Shown in pieces: positions 34,440 through 43,161 of a DNA stretch of 64,000 nt (positions within the stretch are counted from its first letter, which is position 1; every line of letters begins with the position of its first letter). The position numbers were made by a program, and so were the translations under genes. This stretch comes from CAXBNB01 sp965267535 (GTDB taxonomy: Bacteria; Bacteroidota; Bacteroidia; Cytophagales; Cyclobacteriaceae): assembly GCA_965267535.1 (NCBI GenBank), contig OZ254082.1:1860001-1924000 (forward strand). The letters run 5' to 3'. The notes under the pieces are model-generated. The model saw only the letters and a program-made list of their open reading frames with translations, searched no databases and was not told the origin of the DNA.

Positions 34440-35153
34440 TCAGTCTTTGTTTGTGTATTCGTTGTTGTAATCTTTTTGTAAGTGGCGTAAATAATAGGTG
34501 GCTATCAGTGCCAGAAAAACGATGAAAGGATAGTTCATTATGTTGTCGCGGGTGTGATAGTCTCCGTGCGATCTTCGGGCCATTTTTAGCGATCGGTAGG
34601 TGCTGTCGTCCATGGGATGTAGGCTGTACTCTACAGGTGTGGGAGAGTTACCTTCTTTGCTCAGCAGCAGATCATGTTTCCAGTTTACGACTTCAATGAG
34701 CAGCGGGACGGTTGGCTTTTCAATTTTGTTCAGGTCGGTTTTTGCACTTGCTATTTCACCGCTTCTCTTGCTTACATTTACCTGAAGGTAAGCAATGTCA
34801 GTCAGCTGAAAACGGAAGTAAATCAGGCGGCCAATGTGGCGAGCTAGGTTTAGAAATACATTAGGGTGTTGCTCGCTTTTCCAGGCAAAGTAGTAGGTGA
34901 GTATGTATGTGTTTTTTTCTTCTACTACTTCGTAATAGACCTTGTGCGGGCGGGCAGTGTCATGAAGTAAAACAGGTCGATATGCCCGGGCAAATTCGGC
35001 CAGAGAAAGGGTGCGGTTGCCCGGTTGTACAGTGGAGGTAGTAGCTAGTGTGGTATAGTCGCGGCTGGGATTGCCGGTAAGTAGCAAGCCCAGAGATACT
35101 ACCAGTAGAAAAAAGAATAATCTGCCGGCGTAGAATTTAAGTTTCTTCCACAT
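34440..35153 (-). CDS. Bitopic membrane protein of unknown function
   Basis: 237-residue protein with one hydrophobic segment at each end: FFFLLVVSLGLLLTG near the N terminus and YPFIVFLALIATYYLRHL near the C terminus. Between them is a mixed alpha/beta stretch (KVYYEVVEEKNTYILTYYFAWK, IYFRFQLTDIAYLQVNVSK) that would lie in the periplasm. No domain recognised. It appears monocistronic. The 267 bp upstream, up to the MlaD gene, hold no other gene. Confidence 0.65.
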   Translation of the reverse strand: MWKKLKFYAGRLFFFLLVVSLGLLLTGNPSRDYTTLATTSTVQPGNRTLSLAEFARAYRPVLLHDTARPHKVYYEVVEEKNTYILTYYFAWKSEQHPNVFLNLARHIGRLIYFRFQLTDIAYLQVNVSKRSGEIASAKTDLNKIEKPTVPLLIEVVNWKHDLLLSKEGNSPTPVEYSLHPMDDSTYRSLKMARRSHGDYHTRDNIMNYPFIVFLALIATYYLRHLQKDYNNEYTNKD

Positions 35154-35400
35154 AAGTAGCGGTTGGTATGATGTGTTTTAAGCTGTTGGTTTGGTGGCAA
35201 TAATACTACTTTTTCCAAATACTCAATGGAGGTAGGACTTTCAAAAAAAGAGTGGAGGGAGGTGCTGATCCAATAGAGACACGAGCGGTATACTTTTGTT
35301 TGTATTGGATAAGGAGGAAAAACTAAAGAGACTTTGCTGTCCTTAGCCTTTTACACCGGCTGGTACATTTCAGACCGTGAGTAGTTTCGAATGGCCTATA

Positions 35401-35432
35401 ACAAAAAAAGAACGGAGGTTTAGTCCGTTCTT
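35401..35432 (-). terminator. Terminator overlapping the end of the MlaD-like gene
   Basis: A 9-bp stem (35408-35416 with 35424-35432) followed, in the minus direction, by a T-run. The stop codon of the MlaD-like gene (35420-35422) lies in the loop, so the hairpin forms partly from coding sequence. Confidence 0.85.
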
Positions 35433-36361
35433 CCCAGTTCCTTGTCTATCTTCTTTTTCTTTTTGCCCAGCGGAGACATAAAATGCTTTGGGTATTGGTC
35501 GAAGTGTATGATCAACTTATCCAGGTCTACCATGGCTTTGTTTATGTTTTGGTAGAGGCTATCTTCTTTTAGTAGCTTGGATACAGTGCCGTCACCCTCG
35601 TTTACAGTCGCTATCACCAGCTTTAGTTCGTCCATGGTTTCATTGAGGGTGGTTAGTGTGGCTTGTATTTCCAGCGCATTGACCTTGTCCAGCGATTTGT
35701 TTACGTTCACCAAAACAGGATCCAGTTTCTCCACCTTATCGTCTATGTTGGCGAGTAGCTTATTGATTTGGTTAAAGGTATGGTTGATTTTTACATTGTT
35801 GGTAGTGATCAGTGCGTTTACATGAATCAGTGTCTGGTTAAAGGATTTTAGCAAGGTGTTTACTTCTTCTCCAGCTCCTTCCAGTCCGATTAGTATTTCG
35901 TTGATTCTGCCGATGGTAATGCCGATGTTGTCGGTAAGCGGCTGGGCCCGCTCAAAGAGCGCAGACAGGCCTTTGTCAAAGCCGGCCAGTAGGGTATCTC
36001 CGTTTTGTGCCGGAGTGGTGATGTGGCCTATTTCCAGTAAGATTGCTTTACTGCCCAGAAAATCTTCGTTGGTCAGTGTGGCTACTGTAGAGTCTCCCAG
36101 TACTACGTTTTCGTCTACATCCAGCTCTACCAGTACCTTGTTGTCCAGTTCTTGCACGATCTTAATGGCACTTACTCTACCTACAGCAAAACCATTTACA
36201 ATCACCGGATTAGATACATTTAACCCGTCTATATTGGCATAGATGGCGTAGTACTTGTTGGTGTTAGAAAACAGATCCTTTCCTTTGAGGTAGTTGAAAC
36301 CCAGGTATAGAATGGTGCCGGATATAATGGCCAGCAATCCTACTTTAAATTCTTTTGACAC
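35420..36361 (-). CDS. MlaD-family (MCE domain) lipid-transport protein
   Basis: Single-MCE-domain protein anchored in the inner membrane and thought to carry phospholipids across the periplasm. One N-terminal helix (KVGLLAIISGTILYLGFNYL) is followed by the MCE domain (YYAIYANIDGLNVSNPVIVNG, GRVSAIKIVQ, TLTNEDFLGSKAILLEIG) and then a long coiled-coil region (about 125-280, e.g. INKLLANIDDKVEKLDPVLVN). The start codon is GTG at 36361, 9 bp after the amidase stop; the amidase-MlaD pair is a recurrent Bacteroidota arrangement. The permease and ATPase (MlaE/F) are not in the window. Confidence 0.9.
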   Translation of the reverse strand: MSKEFKVGLLAIISGTILYLGFNYLKGKDLFSNTNKYYAIYANIDGLNVSNPVIVNGFAVGRVSAIKIVQELDNKVLVELDVDENVVLGDSTVATLTNEDFLGSKAILLEIGHITTPAQNGDTLLAGFDKGLSALFERAQPLTDNIGITIGRINEILIGLEGAGEEVNTLLKSFNQTLIHVNALITTNNVKINHTFNQINKLLANIDDKVEKLDPVLVNVNKSLDKVNALEIQATLTTLNETMDELKLVIATVNEGDGTVSKLLKEDSLYQNINKAMVDLDKLIIHFDQYPKHFMSPLGKKKKKIDKELGRTD

Positions 36362-36370
36362 AGTCTAAGG

Positions 36371-37156
36371 TTAGTTTAATGATTCTAAATCCTGTTTATA
36401 CTTACGGAATGCCCTGAATATTCCTGATGCAATATACGTTTGTTGTAGAGGATCGTTGAGGTCTCTTTCTTCCTGTTCGTTGCTCAGGTATCCGGTTTCT
36501 ATCAAAATGCTGGGCATAGATGTTTTCCACAAAACCAAAAAGCCGGCTTGTTTTACCCCGCGGCTTCTTCTTCCTACGCGGTTTTTAAATTGATCTTCTA
36601 CGTTTTGTGCGATCATCAGGCTGTTGTTTATGTAGGCGTTTTGATAGAGTGAAAACAAGATATACGATTCCGGCGAATTAGGATCGAATCCATCGTAATT
36701 TTCTTCTGCATTTTCTTCCAGAGAAATCACGGAGTTTTCTCTTTTGGCTACTTCAAAGTTTTGTTCGGTTTTGTGTAGTCCCATCACGTAGGTTTCCGTT
36801 CCGTGTACTTTGGAACTGTATGGCGCGGAGTTGCAGTGGATGGAAATAAACAGGTCCGCACCGTTTTTGTTTGCCAATTCGGCCCGTTCATACAGGTTGG
36901 GGTAGGTGTCGCCTGTACGGGTGTAGATAACCTTCACATCCGGCAAGTATTTTTTTATGATTTCGCCTGTTTCGAGGGCTATTTTCAGCGCTATGTCTTT
37001 TTCCTTGGAAAACTTGCCGTGAGTACCCGGATCTTTACCTCCATGGCCGGCATCTATTACCACAGTATCTACCTTGTACTCTTTCAGGCCGGCAGTGTTG
37101 AAGGAAAGAAACACCAATGCTGTAGATAAAACGAGCAATGATATAATATTCTTCAT
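36371..37156 (-). CDS. N-acetylmuramoyl-L-alanine amidase (AmiC-type, Amidase_3)
   Basis: Zinc amidase that cuts the stem peptide from peptidoglycan, used in cell separation. Signal peptide from the ATG at 37156 (MKNIISLLVLSTALVFLSFN); an in-frame upstream start at 37237 is not preferred because it overlaps the divergent lptD start. Zinc ligands: VVIDAGHGGKDPG (His 38), LYERAELANK (Glu), FISIHCNSAP (His), and catalytic Glu in ILIETGYLSNEQE. 261 residues, one catalytic domain, no AMIN domain. Co-transcribed with the MlaD-like gene. Confidence 0.93.
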   Translation of the reverse strand: MKNIISLLVLSTALVFLSFNTAGLKEYKVDTVVIDAGHGGKDPGTHGKFSKEKDIALKIALETGEIIKKYLPDVKVIYTRTGDTYPNLYERAELANKNGADLFISIHCNSAPYSSKVHGTETYVMGLHKTEQNFEVAKRENSVISLEENAEENYDGFDPNSPESYILFSLYQNAYINNSLMIAQNVEDQFKNRVGRRSRGVKQAGFLVLWKTSMPSILIETGYLSNEQEERDLNDPLQQTYIASGIFRAFRKYKQDLESLN

Positions 37157-37166
37157 GTACATGAGG

Positions 37167-37193
37167 TTGTTAATGATAATGGCAATATTTTTG
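37167..37193 (+). promoter_or_regulatory. Promoter of the lptD gene
   Basis: TTG at 37167-37169, 16 bp, TATTTTTG at 37186-37193. The -7 element is exact; the spacing is a little short. It lies 38 bp before the GTG start at 37232, inside the divergent gap. Confidence 0.55.
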
Positions 37194-37231
37194 CACAAAA
37201 TTGTAAATTTTTCCTTGAAACTGAAAGCCAA

Positions 37232-40153
37232 GTGCACATTTTAAAGTCCGTAGTTATATGCCACATATTTCTCTTCCAGTTCTATTTCGCTTTCTCTCAG
37301 GGTAACAATAATCCGACCAAACTACCGACCGATCCTGTACAGCTCATGCAGCTGGCCGACTCTCTCGGCTTAAAACCAGACCAACTGATAAAACTGGCTG
37401 ACTCCCTGAATATAAAGCCGGAGAATGTACTGCAGGCTATGGACTCACTGGGAGCAGGACTAAAGATGCTGCCTACTGCCGCACTATTGCCAAATGACAG
37501 CACGGCTACCGATTCGGTGGCTAACAGGCCGCCTGTCCGCCAAAAGGGAGATATTGAGACAACCGTAACGTATTCGGCTCAGGATTCTATGTTTTTCAAC
37601 CTGGAAACACAAGACATGATATTGTATGGTGGAGCCAAGATAAAATACGGTAATATAGAATTGGAGGCAGAGAAAGTGCAGATCAACTGGGTGGAAAATA
37701 CCCTGCAGGCTGACTATGCGCTGGATAGTACCAATAAGAAAGTAGGCAAGCCGATTTTCAGGCAGGGAAGTGAAGAGTATACCACCGAAGACATTACATA
37801 CAACTTCAAAACCCGAAAAGCCATCATCAAGGGCATTATTACCGAGCAGGACGGGGCTTTTATGCATGGCGAAAAGGTGAAAAAAAATCAGCACGATGAG
37901 ATGTTTATCAAGGGCGCACTCTACACTACGTGCAACCTGGCCGAACCCCACTTTTCCATACATTCCACCAAGCTCAAAGTGATTCCTAAAAACAAAGTGG
38001 TGAGTGGACCCTTCAGACTCTATTTTGGTGAAATTCCTACCATTTTAGCTTTTCCGTTTGGTATGTTTCCCCAACCGAAAACCCGGGCATCAGGCATTAT
38101 CGTTCCGCAGTATGGGGAAGACGCCAACCGTGGCTTTTTCTTACGCGAAGGTGGCTACTATTTCGATATCAATGACTACATAAATCTGACACTGACAGGC
38201 GAAATATACACACGGGGTAGTTATGGTCTGCAGGCGCGATCTACCTACCGCAAGCGTTATTCATATTCCGGTAGTTTTAACCTACGCTACAACAAGTCGG
38301 TGACCGGTACATTGCAGGAAGACAAGCCTTTTAGTAGGGATTTTTGGGTGCAGTGGAGTCACAGCCCACAGTCCAAAGGGTCGAGTAGGTTTTCTGCCTC
38401 GGTTTCGGCAGGTACATCCAGCTTCTCGCAAAATGCCAACCTGATTCGCGATAACTACTCGCAGAGTATCAATGCGCAGTTCAACTCTAATGTGTCGTAT
38501 TCCAAATCTTTCCGGACATTTAACCTGGCCATGAATATGCGCCACAATCAGAACGTGCAAACAGGGCTGGTAAACCTGACATTGCCGGAGATGACTGTGA
38601 ATGCCAACCGGATATACCCATTCAAAAATGTAAACAAACTGAGCAAGACAGTCCTGGGAAAGCTGGGGCTTTCGTACAGCATGACTGCTAAGAACGACCT
38701 GTCTAATGCTCCCAAGCGTACTTCTACCAGCTATAAGGTGATAAACAAAGGTTCGCTCGACGATAGTCTGGTGTCGTTTTCTCCCAACAATTTTGATGTG
38801 CTGCTCGACAGAGCCAAGAACGGTATGAGGCACAACATTCCGATCTCTACGTCATTCAACTTACTCAAGTATTTTACGGTAAGCCCCAGTTTTAACTATA
38901 CCGAACTTTGGTATCCCCGAGAACTACGATACACCTATGTGCCGGAAGAGCAGGGAGTGCGTATCGACACACTCAGAGGATTTTCACGGGCAGGTTATTA
39001 CAGCTCAGGGGCTTCTATGAATACCCGTTTGTATGGGTTTTATGCTATAGGAGGGAAAAAAATACAAGCCATCCGGCATGTTATCACTCCCAGTGTAGGA
39101 TTTAGCTACAGTCCCGATTTTGGAGCAGAGAAATACGGCTACTATCAGGACGTACAAGTAGATGAAAAGGGAACCATTCGCACATTGTCTAAATACGAAG
39201 GCTTTGCCTATGGTAGTCCCGCCAGGGGCGAGAGTGCCAGTATGTCGTTTTCGGTGAGTAATAATATAGAGATGAAAGTGCGAACCAAAAATGACAGTAT
39301 AGAGGAGTATAAAAAGGTCAAACTCTTTGACAACCTTTCTTTTTCATCGGGTTATAACTTTGCCGCAGACTCCTTTAGACTGAGCAATATCAATATGAGT
39401 GCCCGTACCAGCTTCTTGAATAGGGCGCTGAGTGTGAGCTTTTCCGGAACGATAGATCCGTATGTATACCTGCTGGATAGTATAAAATACAGTGCCGGAG
39501 GAACCAAAACAGTGTATGATAGAAGGATAGACAAGTTTAAATGGAACAATGGAGAGGGCCTTGGGCAGCTGAGTAGAGGAACAATATCGCTGGGGCTGAA
39601 TCTGCGGCCCAAATCGAAAAAGAAGAAAACCAACAATGCAAACGATATACGCCCCCAACAACCCGGAGGCTATGACCCCAACGATTTGAATGATCCCAAC
39701 AACCCATACAGTGACCCCTACAATCTGGTAGAGGGGGCACGCAATGGGGAGTTTATCGGACAGCCCGGCAGTCAATATACGGCCTATCACGATGCAAACC
39801 AGTATGTAGACTTTAGCATCCCATGGAACCTGAGAGCCAATTATTCCTACAATTATAACAAGACCGGTTTTGAAGATGCCCGCATTACTCAGTCATTAAG
39901 TTTTAGTGGAAATATAAGCATTACTGAAAAGACGAAGATTGGTTTCAACTCCGGCTATGATCTCAAAAACAAAGAATTTACCGTTACGCGACTCAACTTA
40001 TCGCGCGACCTGCATTGCTGGACGTTGAACTTCAACTGGGTGCCGTTTGGTATAAACCAGTCGTACTTTGTAGAGGTGCGTGTGTTGTCTACCTTGCTGA
40101 GCGATCTCAAGCTCGACAAGCAAAGCAGGCCCGGTTTGCGTAGGTTTAGGTAA
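37232..40153 (+). CDS. lptD: Bacteroidota-type LPS assembly protein LptD
   Basis: Outer-membrane translocon component that inserts lipopolysaccharide into the outer leaflet; 973 residues. Signal peptide ends at FAFSQG. Then come three 14-residue repeats (about 38-79) around LADSLGLKPDQ, LADSLNIKPEN and AMDSLGAGLKM, then an OstA-like beta-jellyroll (about 120-260: YGGAKIKYGNIELEAEKVQI, GKPIFRQGSEEYTTEDITYNF) and a large barrel (FGMFPQPKTRASGIIVPQYG onwards). A proline/Asn-rich loop (PQQPGGYDPNDLNDPNNPY) interrupts the C-terminal part. Start codon is GTG; no in-frame ATG precedes the signal peptide. Divergent from the amidase operon. Confidence 0.9.
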   Translation: MHILKSVVICHIFLFQFYFAFSQGNNNPTKLPTDPVQLMQLADSLGLKPDQLIKLADSLNIKPENVLQAMDSLGAGLKMLPTAALLPNDSTATDSVANRPPVRQKGDIETTVTYSAQDSMFFNLETQDMILYGGAKIKYGNIELEAEKVQINWVENTLQADYALDSTNKKVGKPIFRQGSEEYTTEDITYNFKTRKAIIKGIITEQDGAFMHGEKVKKNQHDEMFIKGALYTTCNLAEPHFSIHSTKLKVIPKNKVVSGPFRLYFGEIPTILAFPFGMFPQPKTRASGIIVPQYGEDANRGFFLREGGYYFDINDYINLTLTGEIYTRGSYGLQARSTYRKRYSYSGSFNLRYNKSVTGTLQEDKPFSRDFWVQWSHSPQSKGSSRFSASVSAGTSSFSQNANLIRDNYSQSINAQFNSNVSYSKSFRTFNLAMNMRHNQNVQTGLVNLTLPEMTVNANRIYPFKNVNKLSKTVLGKLGLSYSMTAKNDLSNAPKRTSTSYKVINKGSLDDSLVSFSPNNFDVLLDRAKNGMRHNIPISTSFNLLKYFTVSPSFNYTELWYPRELRYTYVPEEQGVRIDTLRGFSRAGYYSSGASMNTRLYGFYAIGGKKIQAIRHVITPSVGFSYSPDFGAEKYGYYQDVQVDEKGTIRTLSKYEGFAYGSPARGESASMSFSVSNNIEMKVRTKNDSIEEYKKVKLFDNLSFSSGYNFAADSFRLSNINMSARTSFLNRALSVSFSGTIDPYVYLLDSIKYSAGGTKTVYDRRIDKFKWNNGEGLGQLSRGTISLGLNLRPKSKKKKTNNANDIRPQQPGGYDPNDLNDPNNPYSDPYNLVEGARNGEFIGQPGSQYTAYHDANQYVDFSIPWNLRANYSYNYNKTGFEDARITQSLSFSGNISITEKTKIGFNSGYDLKNKEFTVTRLNLSRDLHCWTLNFNWVPFGINQSYFVEVRVLSTLLSDLKLDKQSRPGLRRFR

Positions 40154-40335
40154 CATTAGCTTAGCTGATTTGTATTTTTTATTGCCTAGCGATGGTCTTG
40201 AGCATCAGTGTGTTGTACTATTAGATGATTTTAGCAGGAAACTCTATCTCTCACATTGCGTTTTTGCTTGTATAGTTCAGCGTTTTTAGCTAACTTATAA
40301 GACCTAATTTTTTTATTTAAAACCAACTTACAACT

Positions 40336-40803
40336 ATGGTAAAGAATTATAAAGGCATACAAGCAGAGGTACAGGTAGAGAAGAAGGATTCTTCCATACA
40401 CGTGTGCGATTACATGGCTCGTCAGTTAATCACATTTTCACCCGATCAGAGTATCATGGAGGTAATGGATGTGTTGATGGCTAAGAAGATATCCGGAGGG
40501 CCTGTAGTGAATGACAGAAAAGAGCTACTCGGTGTAATATCTGAAGGAGACTGCCTCAAAGAGGTGGTAAAAGGCAAATACAACAATACGCCGGTCATGT
40601 CAGGAAAAGTGTCGGAGCATATGGCTACCAATGTGGTGACGATCACTCCTGAAGTCAATATTTTTGATGCAGCAGACATGTTTTTGACCAAACGCCTGCG
40701 TCGTTTTCCGGTTATAGAAAATGGTAAACTGGTAGGTCAGATAAGCCAGAAAGATGTAATGAGAGCCATCAAAAATCTGAAAAGTGAAGATTGGAAACGA
40801 TAG
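40336..40803 (+). CDS. CBS-domain pair protein
   Basis: 155-residue cytoplasmic protein made of two CBS modules, which usually bind adenine nucleotides. First: VCDYMARQLITFSPDQSIME...KKISGGPVVNDRKELLGVIS; second: VSEHMATNVVTITPEVNIFD...RLRRFPVIENGKLVGQIS. No attached enzyme or transporter domain, so it is a stand-alone sensor module. A terminator follows at 40841. Confidence 0.9.
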   Translation: MVKNYKGIQAEVQVEKKDSSIHVCDYMARQLITFSPDQSIMEVMDVLMAKKISGGPVVNDRKELLGVISEGDCLKEVVKGKYNNTPVMSGKVSEHMATNVVTITPEVNIFDAADMFLTKRLRRFPVIENGKLVGQISQKDVMRAIKNLKSEDWKR

Positions 40804-40840
40804 TTCAATCTCCTAAAAAAACAACAAAAGTCGTATGAAC

Positions 40841-40870
40841 AAATCCCGGATACACTTCGGGATTTTTTTT
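40841..40870 (+). terminator. Rho-independent terminator after the CBS gene
   Basis: An 8-bp stem AAATCCCG/CGGGATTT (40841-40848 with 40858-40865), 9-nt loop, directly followed by further T residues to 40870. Confidence 0.9.
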
Positions 40871-41065
40871 ATGTATCCATTCCAAAACTCAGTGCTGTAA
40901 GCGTTTGGTGCGAGCATGGCTTGTTGAGAATACCTCCTGTAAAGGTGAAGGGCAAACGAACAAAGGATCAACAAGAGATGCTGAGTTTGAATAGCCTAAA
41001 TAAAAATGAGTGCAGGCTTAACAGAAATACTGCTATTTCGTAATAGTGTAGCTCGTGCTAGTTTC

Positions 41066-41073
41066 TATCTTTG
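41066..41073 (+). promoter_or_regulatory. -7 promoter element of the MFS gene
   Basis: TATCTTTG, exact TAnnTTTG, ends 8 bp before the ATG at 41082. It argues against the upstream in-frame start at 41055, which would lie above the promoter. Confidence 0.6.
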
Positions 41074-41081
41074 CGTCCGAT

Positions 41082-42272
41082 ATGACCCAAAAATCTTCTA
41101 TTTTCACTTTACAGTTTATACTCCTTTGCATCAGTGGATTCCTGTTTTTCGGGAGTTTCAACATGATCATACCCGAATTGCCATCTTACCTGGAGTCGAT
41201 AGGGGGAGGTGAGTTCAAGGGGTTGATTATAGCTCTTTTTACAGTTACTGCAGGATTGTCCAGGCCGTTTAGCGGAAAACTGGCCGACAAAGTAGGCCGT
41301 ATTCCCGTGATGGTGGTAGGAGCGGTGGTTAGTGGTTTGGCTGCTTTGGTTTACCCTTACATCACCGGGGTGATAGGATTTTTTGCGTTACGTTTTTTTC
41401 ATGGGTTTTCTACGGGGTTTAAACCTACGGGTACCTCAGCCTATATAGCAGACCTGGTGCCCGCAGATCGGAGAGGAGAAGCCATGGGCATTGTAGGGTT
41501 TTTTAGCAGTATGGGCATGGCCTCAGGACCGGCTATAGGGGCTTATCTGGCAAGCCATTTTTCACTCAACATCATGTTTTACTGTTCCAGCCTCTTTGCG
41601 GTGTTGTCTGTAGTCATACTCATAGGCATGAAAGAGACATTGGCATCTCCCGAAAAATTGAAATGGGCTCATTTCAAGATGAAGCGAAGAGAGATATTCG
41701 AGCCGGATGTATTCACCCCTTCCGTGGTAATGATGCTTTCTGTGTTTTCTTTTGGCACTGTACTTACAGTCATACCTGACCTGAGCGACCATCTGGGTAT
41801 TGCTAACCGGGGCTTGTTTTTCACATATTTTACAGTAGCCTCTTTGCTGGTACGAATAGTCTCTGGTAAAGCCTCTGATCGCTTTGGCAGAGTGCCTGTG
41901 CTGAAAGTAGGCAGCATGCTTCTGGCGCTCTCCATGGTTTCGCTGGCTCATACATCCAGCGAGGTAATGTTTGTGGTTAGTGCTGTGTTGTTTGGTTTTG
42001 GTGTGGGTATTTGTTCGCCTACCGTCTTTGCCTGGACGATTGACCTCAGCAATGAAAAGCACAGAGGACGTGGTATTGCCACCATGTATATAGCTCTTGA
42101 AACCGGTATTGGTACGGGAGCGTTTGTGTCGGGATGGATATTTAGCAATGAACTGTCAAATGTAGTATGGGTATTTTATCTATCGGGAGTTCTGGCGCTA
42201 TTTGCCTTCTTGTTTTTGTTTTCATCTCGAGTGAAACGACTACCTTTGGTCGTAGGCAGTCATGCTGCCTGA
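41082..42272 (+). CDS. Major facilitator superfamily transporter
   Basis: 396-residue, 12-helix MFS protein, drug-exporter-like (DHA1 type). Signature loops: GKLADKVGRIPVMVVG between helices 2 and 3, PTGTSAYIADLVPADRRGEAMG after helix 4, and the second-half loop SGKASDRFGRVPVLKVG. Substrate unknown; export is more likely than uptake by family. The start at 41082 is set by the promoter element at 41066. The YhhN gene follows after 31 bp. Confidence 0.88.
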   Translation: MTQKSSIFTLQFILLCISGFLFFGSFNMIIPELPSYLESIGGGEFKGLIIALFTVTAGLSRPFSGKLADKVGRIPVMVVGAVVSGLAALVYPYITGVIGFFALRFFHGFSTGFKPTGTSAYIADLVPADRRGEAMGIVGFFSSMGMASGPAIGAYLASHFSLNIMFYCSSLFAVLSVVILIGMKETLASPEKLKWAHFKMKRREIFEPDVFTPSVVMMLSVFSFGTVLTVIPDLSDHLGIANRGLFFTYFTVASLLVRIVSGKASDRFGRVPVLKVGSMLLALSMVSLAHTSSEVMFVVSAVLFGFGVGICSPTVFAWTIDLSNEKHRGRGIATMYIALETGIGTGAFVSGWIFSNELSNVVWVFYLSGVLALFAFLFLFSSRVKRLPLVVGSHAA

Positions 42273-42303
42273 AAACTAATCGGAACAAAACCTGCTCGGA
42301 GGT

Positions 42304-42990
42304 ATGAAAAAAGAAAGTGAAATACTGAAGTATCTGTTTTTAATCATTAGTGTGCTGGAGTTGAGTGCTCACATGTTCGACCTGCACGAGATGAGTAAAT
42401 ACACCAAACCCCTGCTCGTGCCGGCACTTATGGTGTATTTCAAACGTAGCTTGGTTCACCCGCCCAACCTTTCTTTTATGTTGGCTACAGGCGCGCTTAT
42501 ATTTTCATGGGTGGGAGATGTGTCGCTTATGTACCAGCACAAGACCATGTATTTTCTGGTAGGGCTGGGAGCATTTGCCATTGCTTTATTACTTTATGTA
42601 TTTGCGTTTGCCAAAGCGCGCTACAACAGCGAAACTTCTATCTCAGCAGGCAGACAAATAGGCTATTCGGCACCTTTTGTGCTGATCGGTGTGCTGCTGC
42701 TCTGGCAGTTGGTGCCGGCTGCTGGTGAGTTAGCCTATCCGGTCATAGTATATGCAGTTATCATGTTGGCCATGGTTATTAGCGCTATTTTACGTATGGA
42801 TCAGACCAATACGGCTAGTTTCAATCAGGTGTTTTTCGGCGCGGTGCTTTTCATGCTGTCCGATTCGCTGCTGGCCCTCAATAAGTTTTTGATGCCCATG
42901 GAAAACCCCGGTATATTCATTATGCTGACCTACCTGCTGGCGCAGTGGAACATCATCAACGGTTTGCTCAAACACTACAACGAACAATAG
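42304..42990 (+). CDS. YhhN (TMEM86-like) membrane protein
   Basis: 228-residue protein with about eight hydrophobic helices and the YhhN family markers KYTKPLLVPALMVYF, FSWVGDVSLMY (Asp in the helix) and FGAVLFMLSDSLLALNKF (second Asp). Mammalian TMEM86 members hydrolyse lysoplasmalogen; the bacterial function is less clear. It follows the MFS gene in the same direction and may share its transcript. Confidence 0.85.
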   Translation: MKKESEILKYLFLIISVLELSAHMFDLHEMSKYTKPLLVPALMVYFKRSLVHPPNLSFMLATGALIFSWVGDVSLMYQHKTMYFLVGLGAFAIALLLYVFAFAKARYNSETSISAGRQIGYSAPFVLIGVLLLWQLVPAAGELAYPVIVYAVIMLAMVISAILRMDQTNTASFNQVFFGAVLFMLSDSLLALNKFLMPMENPGIFIMLTYLLAQWNIINGLLKHYNEQ

Positions 42991-43161
42991 TAACCCTCTT
43001 TGCTATTTGAGTGCATTGCACTAAAAGTACCAGCCCTAGGCAACTTTGTGCCTTTACATGCCTGTGCTAACCGCGTAATTTCGATACTCGATTTTATCAG
43101 GTGAAGTGGAAATACCTGTTTTCTGCCATCACATGTAATTGTTTCACTAATCACTCAAACT

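Noticed and set aside
43020..43100. Small palindromes (AGTGCA/TGCACT and AGGCA/TGCCT) before the Gfo/Idh gene
   Set aside because: Too short to separate from chance in one sequence.
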